Of a stretch of DNA of 64,000 nucleotides, positions 57,000 to 64,000 are shown piece by piece. The position numbers and the translations under genes were made by a program. Positions within the stretch are counted from its first letter, which is position 1; each line of letters starts with the position of its first letter. Source of the stretch: Acanthosoma haemorrhoidale (taxonomy: Eukaryota > Arthropoda > Insecta > Hemiptera > Acanthosomatidae); contig OV884015.1 in NCBI GenBank assembly GCA_930367205.1, positions 36,509,288-36,573,287 of the forward strand, written 5' to 3'. The notes below the pieces were generated by a model. The model worked only from the letters and a program-made list of their open reading frames with translations, was not told where the DNA came from and did not search any database.

Positions 57000-57845
57000 A
57001 ATTTTTGCTAATCAACTTATGCATTATCAAATTAAAGCATTTAGATTAGAATGTAATCACCTGTCATCAATTGACTATCGGGCCTTGGACCAACAATAAA
57101 TCTATAGTGAAAACTAGCATGTCGACCATTAAAAGTTATTGAATTTTAGTTTTAGCTAGAAGTTTGGTTGAGATTTGTATTTAATTGAATTTAAACTTTA
57201 ACGGAATCATGACCAGCACAGCTAAGGATAATAACAGATACTTACAAGCTAGAAGATGCATTGTCAACGTACATGAAGGTTGTAATTATAGTAATTTGAT
57301 CATCACCCCTATTGATAAAAATAAAGTAGCTTTAGATCAAGCTGAAACGATAAGACAAAACTATCTTTAGAGAAATGTCTAGAATGAAAAAACTTTATTC
57401 TTTAACCAAGTCTCCTATAAATGATGAGGTAACAATCATTTTTGTTCTTTTACCGATAATTATTAATATTTCGGATTAAGTTGATTAGGAGGAGTTGCTA
57501 TACTAAACAACTGACAACTTTATGATAGGACCAACGATACAACGTGGTCTAATAATCGAATGATTAAATCTAAAATCAACTCCACTCCTCCGGAAGGGTT
57601 ATAGCTTTGTTCCGACAATATTCCAGTCGGTAAAAACACGACGGTGAATGGGGAGGGAGCTTCCCAGGTGGTCCTGGCGATGAAATGAGCCGTTATTAAG
57701 CGCCGAGGTAAAAGGTAGGCTTTTAAAAGCGTAGTTAGCTAAGTAAACTATTGGGTAGGGTAAGTGGCGGGGGATCAAAGGTCGTCGACAGGTAACAGGT
57801 CTATTTCCTCCGAGGGCCGCTGAGTAGATCTAGTCAGTCTTGAGG
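57000..57845. other. Intergenic DNA with a GC-balanced patch
   Basis: AT-rich to 57.5 kb. From about 57.57 to 57.84 kb it is GC-balanced and apparently unique, with no long frame. Nothing identifiable. Confidence 0.4.
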
Positions 57846-57849
57846 CTAT

Positions 57850-58255
57850 TCTACAGCTGTTCTACTCACTATAAGCTTAACGATAAGTGGTCAGATAACC
57901 TCCTTAAATTGCAGGGGATAAAGAATAAATTCCTAAGAATAATTAAAATTCCCCTAGGCATACTACGATCACCCGACTGCATGAAACCACTCATATTGAC
58001 TTTATTTATAACGTAGTGAATGAAAACACTCTAAGTTTTCTTTAAAAAATTTGTCCATAATGATTCAACAAGAAACAAGATAGACAAAGACATTAATTCT
58101 ATCGTTAAGGACCACTAGAAAGTAGTCCTTAAGCTGCAGGTTCTTCTACATATAAATAAGTTAATTATAAGTTAATAATATATGTTCAGAGGCACTTTGG
58201 GTTCTGGCAACTCTATGTAATGAGCCCAAGTAACATGAAATGAAATAAAGAAATC
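57850..58255 (+). mobile_element. Non-LTR retrotransposon RT C-terminal relic (another lineage)
   Basis: The plus strand gives GIKNKFLRIIKIPLGILRSP and, in another frame, FFKKFVHNDSTRNKI. This resembles the ORF2 tail in which an N-KFLR-I..AP block is followed by an F..K/H...N...N segment. The 3' end reads GAAATAAAG followed by a C/T-rich tail. Several stops; 5'-truncated. Confidence 0.45.
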
Positions 58256-58807
58256 CCCCCTCTCTCTCTCCCTCTTTTCTCTCTTTAGTTCAACATAAAA
58301 TAATATAACTGAAAAAATCAAGTTGTGTGATACATCGCACACAAGTGTTTCGTTATTGTATGTTATTTATAAGGACGCCGAGATCATTAATCTGATACCT
58401 TACTCGTTATGATTTAAAAAGTAATTTATTTCCATGGATTGATTTCATCATTGGTGCACCAAATTGCCTTACAAAATATCCCTCATAGCTAGTCAATACT
58501 AGGCAATCGAAAAGACCTTAACATACAAATATACAGACAGGGAGACTGACTCATGGATAAAAAACATTAGTTAAAAAAAAACAGCCTGTACAATCACTGT
58601 TCTGGTTCTCCTGTGAGAAATACCAAAAAAAAGATTGTAAAAACTGATACGTGGTACTTGTGATAACACTCAAATGCCCAATACACGCCCCACTAATTCT
58701 TCAGCATCATTTAACATTCTTACAATCGTGCATCCAATGATAAACACAAATCTCTCCTCTATCCACTAATCAACTTTTGACACAAAACTGCCAATAGCAC
58801 ACAAGTT

Positions 58808-59305
58808 GAAGGATCAAAGTTAATGAAGCGAAATGTTCCCACATCACCTTTACCCTCTGCCTCGAGTCCTCTCCACTAGATACTTTTAATTCCATTCCTC
58901 TTTCTGTATCCAAGACAGTACGGTTTTTTAGGCTTCCATCTCAATAGAAGGCTGACATAGAACCCACACACGAAGCTAAAAAGACAAGAACTAAAAAGAG
59001 GCTTTGGACAACTATACAGACCTCCTCGAAGGACATCCCATTTCTCAATAGAAAATAAATTACTAATCCACAAAGTTATACTTAAGCCAATCTGGATATA
59101 CGGAAAAGAGCTCTGGGGGGCAGCAACAAAGTTGAACATCAAGCGTATCTAATCTTTTCAATCAAAAGTCCTGAGAGTAATAGGTAATAGGTGCTTAGGA
59201 AATTTCTGGGAAGATCTCTGGGCTGTTTGTAAATACTGTATGAATGACTGAGCGAATGAAGAACTGTGAATGTGGTATGAATAAGGCATATTATTGCAAT
59301 AAAGT
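58808..59305 (+). mobile_element. Family A retrotransposon copy with internal deletion
   Basis: 58,808-59,190 covers ORF2 from the KVNEAKC-equivalent region through FHLNRRLT, KRQELKRGFGQLYRPP, ILKPIWIYGKELWGAA and FQSKVLRVIG. The sequence then jumps at about 59,190-59,200 to the end of the 3' UTR (CTCTGGGCTGTTTGTAAATAC, ATTGCAATAAAG). About 400 bp of the C-terminus and UTR present at 16.0-16.4 kb are missing. Stops are present. Confidence 0.8.
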
Positions 59306-59319
59306 TTAAGTTATACTCT

Positions 59320-59600
59320 TATTTACTCAAACCAATTAGGGCATACGGATATGTGTACATAAAAAAAAAACATTTAAACCCCAAGTATTCAGGCTAATAG
59401 TTGTAGCACCACCCAACAGCTAACTAATATTAAGCAACTGCACGCCGGTCGGAAACCAAGTTCCATAGTACACATTGATGAAACTATACAGACATTTCTA
59501 AGACAAACTATCTGGTTATTTCATGAACCCATTGATAGAGGAACTGTCATTCACACTTGTTTCAACTCACAACACTACAACTTCAGAGGAGCTGGTTAGA
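59320..59600 (+). mobile_element. Family C retrotransposon C-terminal relic
   Basis: Follows directly on the family A tail and has the same block order as 8.55 and 39.68 kb (CTCAAACCAATTAGGGCATAC, then TTGTAGCACCACCC and TATTAAGCAACTGCA segments). Heavily eroded. Confidence 0.45.
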
Positions 59601-59604
59601 TATA

Positions 59605-60176
59605 AAGGGTGTCCCAGAATTAACGCAATATTTGATTTAAATAGAAAATACAATTTTTAGTATTTTTGTTGTTATTTTTTTATTGAATTATAAAGTAAAT
59701 AGGATAGGGTTATTTATGAAATAACACATCGGGCAAATGGCCTCCACGACGGCCACACCAATATCATCCAATTTCGGCACAAAGAACTGTGTTTACGACG
59801 CCGAATTGATGTTCCTGGATTTTCAACAACACTCTCACGCACTGCTTCGATATTGACATTTGAACGGCTTTTTTTTGGACCACCAGTGTGTTTAGTGTCT
59901 CCAACTGATCCAGTTTCCCTAAATGTTTCAATTAATCTCACAGTTGATGAAGTCAAAACACTATTCCGACCATATTTTGTATGAAATTTTCGAACTGCGG
60001 ACGCCAAACTTTCATTATTTTTGAAATAAAGACACGTTGTTCTATCGTGTAACGCTCCATTTTTACTAACCCTAAACTGTTAGCTGTCAAATTGTTTTGT
60101 TTTTTTTAGGGTTGCCAGCACTTTACTGCACAAATGGTGGCAGTTTCAAATCTTGCGTTAATTCTGGGACATTCTT
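59605..60176 (-). mobile_element. Internally deleted mariner-type element with intact ends
   Basis: A 572-bp element flanked by TA on both sides (59,603-59,604 and 60,177-60,178). Terminal inverted repeats of about 31 bp differ at three positions and share TGTCCCAGAATTAACGCAA. Between them lies a minus-strand transposase remnant (60,060-59,688). The TA target site and transposase type place it in the Tc1/mariner superfamily. The catalytic D,D,D/E core is deleted, so it could move only with help from another source. Confidence 0.88.
59688..60060 (-). pseudogene. Mariner-like transposase remnant, N- and C-terminal ends only
   Basis: Starts with MERYTIEQRVFI at 60,060. A small deletion then shifts the frame before ASAVRKFHTKYGRN, the first helix-turn-helix with SSTVRLIETFRETGSV, and VRESVVENPGTSIRRR at the start of the second HTH. 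The sequence then jumps to the C-terminal tail, read in another frame as FFVPKLDDIGVAVVEAICPM and ending FTL-stop. Compared with the usual 330-350 residues only about 125 remain; all three catalytic acidic residues are lost. Confidence 0.85.
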
Positions 60177-60189
60177 TATTAGATCTCTA

Positions 60190-61205
60190 TGTATGTATGA
60201 GTATTTTAAATAGAACATAACATTTTTTTGGCGGGATAGGCTCATTTGTAATAAATATAGCTAATAATAAATTTACAAAAAAAAACAATATGAGTACGTA
60301 CATTTTGAGTTTGGTAGTCAGATTGAATTGAGAACACACCTGAGAAAAAAAAAATAAACGAATTAATTCTAAATATTTTATGAAATACAGATATTAAATT
60401 CAGTGGGGGTACAAAAGTAATGGATGTAATAAAAATTATATGACTCATATAATCATTAAAGTGTTAAAGGAGTGGAAAGTGTTCAAAAGAGCTACAAACC
60501 GACTGTAAATATGACAGTAGTGGAAAAAGTGAACGCTGACAGTCGTCAATGCACTAGCTCTAATGAACCTTGGTGGTCTCTTGCGATAGCGTTTGCATAT
60601 GTCAATAGCTACGTCAAGAAGTCGTAAATATTTATCAGCAACCGTGCTAATATTGCTGTAGATTTCGTAGAGAAAAATTTTAATCATAAATATTTCAAAT
60701 CAATTTATTTCCAATCTTTACATCATAAAAATAATCTTATGAAGTGCATCTTCGTATCTATGTAGTGCATGCACAACAAACATACGTCATGAATATTTAC
60801 TCAGTTCCTGCTTGAATAGCTTTTGTGGATTAAACGGGTCCTTAACGTTAATTCTCTATTTAATTGTTTTTTTGAATTTATTTGCATACTTTTAATATTT
60901 TTTTATGCATTTTTGTATTAAAATTGATATGTCTGGTCCCATCAGTATATTCAGGAGTACCCGGAGAGGAAAGCTCATTACTTAGTAGACGTTTACAGTT
61001 TTGAGATGGTTTACAAAATAAACGCTGTTGAATGTATTTAAACGATGTATGTGTTTTAAATGCATTTTTTGTTTGTAAACAATATTTCATACTGAAGTCG
61101 TTTTTTACAGCATTCAATTCAGTTAACCTCGAGTACTTGATGATTCTTTTAAGTGTCGACAAAGGTGATTGTTTTTAATTGATATTCAACATCGAAAAAA
61201 ACTTT
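60190..61205. other. AT-rich intergenic DNA
   Basis: No gene recognised. A 94-codon minus-strand frame without ATG (61,162-60,878) is Lys-rich and unidentified; it lies just downstream of the frame at 61,537-61,214. Confidence 0.4.
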
Positions 61206-61213
61206 CGATTATT

Positions 61214-61537
61214 TCATAGTACTGGAACAAATCGACCGGTGTTTCCACTTTTTTTCTTCAGCCAACTATTATTGCTTCTGTTAGTTTTTGATTTCCCATT
61301 TTCTTTATCAAACTTTTCTTCATAGCATTTGAATAAATAAGAGGCATAAGTGTTTTCCATGTTTTCATTGCTTGTGTTTCTTTTTTTCATTTCTTCTTGT
61401 ATCATTCTTGTACAATCCCTCCAGGGTTTTGGATAGGGAATAGAAATTTTCATCAAAGATAATGTCCCTATTTGTTCTACTACCCTGAAACTTTTCTCAT
61501 CAACTGTTTGTAAGAACTTTGTTTGTTTATTGACCAT
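61214..61537 (-). CDS. Unrecognised 107-codon open reading frame
   Basis: ATG start (MVNKQTKFLQTVDEKSFRVV), hydrophilic and rich in Lys, Glu, Asn and Ser, with MIQEEMKKRN and YEEKFDKENGK stretches suggesting helix. No domain recognised. The composition looks more protein-like than other frames nearby. With the non-ATG frame that follows it could be an eroded gene or transposon ORF. No promoter, splice or poly(A) evidence. Confidence 0.18.
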   Translation of the reverse strand: MVNKQTKFLQTVDEKSFRVVEQIGTLSLMKISIPYPKPWRDCTRMIQEEMKKRNTSNENMENTYASYLFKCYEEKFDKENGKSKTNRSNNSWLKKKSGNTGRFVPVL

Positions 61538-61539
61538 GG

Positions 61540-64000
61540 GTATAGGTATACGTTTTGCAAAAAACTACGAATTGTCTACATCCAATTCAAACGTTACCTA
61601 ATCAACCAAGGCGTCGATTCCTCTGTTGAAAAATTTCAATTGTCAGGAGACCTTCCAAAATGTCCTTCAGTCTATGTCCTTTTGATCCCGATCCTACTCA
61701 ATTATCTTCCATCCATGTATCCTTCATGCATGTACCATTCCGTCGGATCCCTCCTCTTTGTTTTCTTCATTCCGAGACGTTCCCTCTGTACCTGTCTTAT
61801 CAACTCATGTTGTGTCTTTTCATACTTACAATGAAGAGCTCAAATTCGATGCCCGTCATCATTTCCTGCAATGATCCCCGAGGACACGCTGGAATCTATC
61901 CGGATTCGAGAGCTGTCATACTCAGCAAGCAGTACAGCCACCAGAGCAATCTTAGCCTAGCCATTGACTAATGTATTTTGGCCAGGCCTATAGTCTTTTC
62001 TCTGATGATTTATTGCATAGGTCCTATGCAAAATATTAGTAGTGCTCGTAAATTTAGCGTGTATAGAATAAATCATAAGAAAGGTAGATAGCGGAGATAT
62101 TAGGCTTATTTTGTTTCTCTTTTTCGTTTCCGAAGCAGTAAGGTTTCGTGTTTTACGGAGTTGAGTAGGAAGAACGCAATCTGGCCGCTGTTTAATGGCA
62201 CTGAGAAATGCTAACGGCTCGCTCTGAAGCGGGTCAAGAAGTGCTGCCTTATTTATGCGCTCCTCCTCTCACCCACCCCCTTTACATAATAGCATGTAAA
62301 TGATTATAGTGGCTATTGAATATTCATCGGGGGGGGGGGGTTTCGATCGAAAACCATCTGACGGGTCTTGGGCTTCTCCCCAAACGAAATTCGGGAATCG
62401 AAGGAATTCCCGGTGAAAGGCTTATCAGGTCAAACCCAAGGACAAACAAACGTATTGATGCTTTGAATGGTTCAATAATATTCTGATGAAATAAATACTC
62501 ACCGCTCATACTGTAGAACAACAAACAACGAGGTATTAAGGGTTATTAGTCTGACAATGAAGGGCAATGGCCTGCAAATGAAATTTTACAGGAGTGACAA
62601 AAATAGGAAGATTATCATCAGCCACTTTTTCTACTACTCTCTGGTGTACCAAAAACAATCACGTTTTTCGTTCTGATTAATGTAGTTTTACTCACAATTA
62701 TCATTAGTTTCATTTCACTGACAGCAAAGTATTAATTATAATTCGGGTGTAGATTTATGTGTATTTAAGTATTTTTTACTGAACGAATCGTTATTTTACT
62801 GGCTCATCACGTGATGTTTCTGTGTTTGGATTCAATTTAATCGGAACGAAATGCTAATGTTAAGTTATGAAGCAGATTATTTACTCATTTTCCCTCATGA
62901 TACTGACAACCCCGATTCTCTAAGGAACCCCCTCAAAAAACGTCTCAAATCATGAATCAAATTCACGTTTTCACAGTGTATTTATTACAAAAAAATATTA
63001 TTTACTCGCATTAAAGATACTATAGAACACCTGAAGCTGGAAGCACGGAGCTGGAAATTCCAGGTTCTGGACAAGAGAAGGCCGGCTGGAATGTGGTCGT
63101 GGCTAGTTCTACTGCTCTCCTTTCTTTTAAATACTTTTCGTCTAAGTTTAACTTTCTTAGAGCAAGGATATCGTGCTTTGAGCTTCAACAACGCTGTTTG
63201 CTTATTTTCTTTGTTGTTTCATCGTTGGAGGAAGAATTGAAAGGATTCTATTCGGCAGTCACTCTATGCAGAACTTTAGTTTGAAATTATTTTTACCTCA
63301 AAATGACAATGTACACCCCGATCTATGTGTGCTGAAGAAAAGACTCATAGAAAAACCTAAATAGATTTTACAATCGAAAATCTACTTATAAATGTCCCGC
63401 TAACGTTGATAATGACTAACCTAAAAATGTACTCACATACATAGAACAGAATACATACAAAAATCTGCCCAAACACCCATGAGCAGTAATACAAGGGCTG
63501 CATAGATCTGACCCATGAAACTTCCCGACTTCCAAGAAATTGGAATAGATATGTTTTAAATTTAGGACTTTCAATCTGTATCTTCAAGACGGGAATCATA
63601 TGAGGCTGTTTTCAAACCGATCACGCCTTTTTGTCAGAAAAATCTTTACCACATTTGTGCATAAATAAATAATAATGAAATATCCATACATCGTTTGAAA
63701 TCGATGGAAAACGTATTGAGCTGTAAATTGTTTGATTCGCGAAATCTTTTTTTTTTTTTAAATCAAATAAGTTACAATCTTCCCTAGAAAGGAAATAGAT
63801 AATTGCGACAATAGATTGTATTTGTATCAAGATTACGAAAGATGATATTCATATCATATTTACAATTACTATTTCATTCAAAACCGTATTTATATTATAC
63901 ATTCATTCAGGACATGAGGGGAGAAAACTGACCAGTGACAGTACTCCCAGTAACTAAATATTTACAAAAGATCACGGGGCCACTTCCACTTCAATCTCTG
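61540..64000. other. Intergenic DNA to the window end
   Basis: AT-rich with pyrimidine-rich plus-strand sequence at 61.66-61.97 kb, where two overlapping 103-codon frames are compositional. A G-run of about 12 lies at 62,329-62,341. GC-balanced patches at 62.15-62.45 and 63.0-63.2 kb. No recognised gene or repeat. Confidence 0.45.

Noticed and set aside
61523..61971. Two overlapping 103-codon plus-strand frames
   Set aside because: Pyrimidine-rich sequence with few possible stops; translation is compositional (Leu, Ser, Phe, Pro) and matches nothing.
62324..62345. Long G-run (also near 30,270 and a C-run at 6,728) as a quadruplex regulator
   Set aside because: Simple homopolymer runs without the spaced G-tract pattern or gene context.
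1..64000. CRISPR arrays, bacterial operons, riboswitches or phage features
   Set aside because: None seen; introns, poly(A) signals, LINEs and a BMP ligand show eukaryotic nuclear DNA.

Overview
The window is nuclear DNA from an insect, or at least an arthropod. It is AT-rich and mostly non-coding, with degraded transposable elements, microsatellites and one clear protein-coding gene. That gene is decapentaplegic (dpp), the BMP2/4-type morphogen. It lies on the minus strand as two coding exons (30995-31244 and 28590-29347) separated by a 1.65 kb intron. The spliced frame is open and gives 335 codons: a signal peptide, a TGF-beta propeptide, an RRKR furin site and a 117-residue mature ligand with seven cysteines. 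The mature domain is plainly insect Dpp, but I cannot place the order from it.

Layout. 1-27.4 kb lies on the 3' side of dpp and holds no recognisable host gene. It contains a hAT-like relic (about 4.1-5.3 kb), non-LTR retrotransposon tails (7.3, 8.5, 13.9-14.6, 14.7-14.95, 15.7-16.5, 17.3-17.7, 23.6 and 27.0 kb), a tRNA-like/SINE-like piece (16.8 kb), a 41-bp tandem array (12.8-13.0 kb), an unnamed dispersed repeat (9.6 and 10.9-11.5 kb) and a solo LTR with target-site duplication (24.06-24.71 kb). 27.4-31.3 kb is dpp with its AT-rich 3' UTR. 31.3-38.7 kb is the 5' side of dpp, with two GC-balanced unique islands (33.2-34.2 and 37.7-38.2 kb) that are candidates for promoter, untranslated exon or enhancer. 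38.7-64 kb is again intergenic. It contains more retrotransposon relics, the longest a Jockey-like reverse transcriptase remnant at 45.15-46.98 kb. It also has a pair of roughly 170-bp inverted repeats about 0.9 kb apart (50.6 and 51.7-51.9 kb), a 155-codon orphan ORF beside them (52.0 kb), and an internally deleted mariner element with both ends intact (59.6-60.2 kb).

The picture is a developmental regulator in a gene-poor neighbourhood, as expected for dpp, whose expression in Drosophila depends on large flanking control regions. At least five lineages of non-LTR elements, all broken, account for most of the repeat content recognised. I found no operon-like or defence-like multi-gene system. 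The best leads are a cluster of three Pumilio-type motifs at the start of the dpp 3' UTR, the CRE-containing inverted repeat pair, and the GC-balanced islands around dpp. GC and island statements are judged by eye, not computed.
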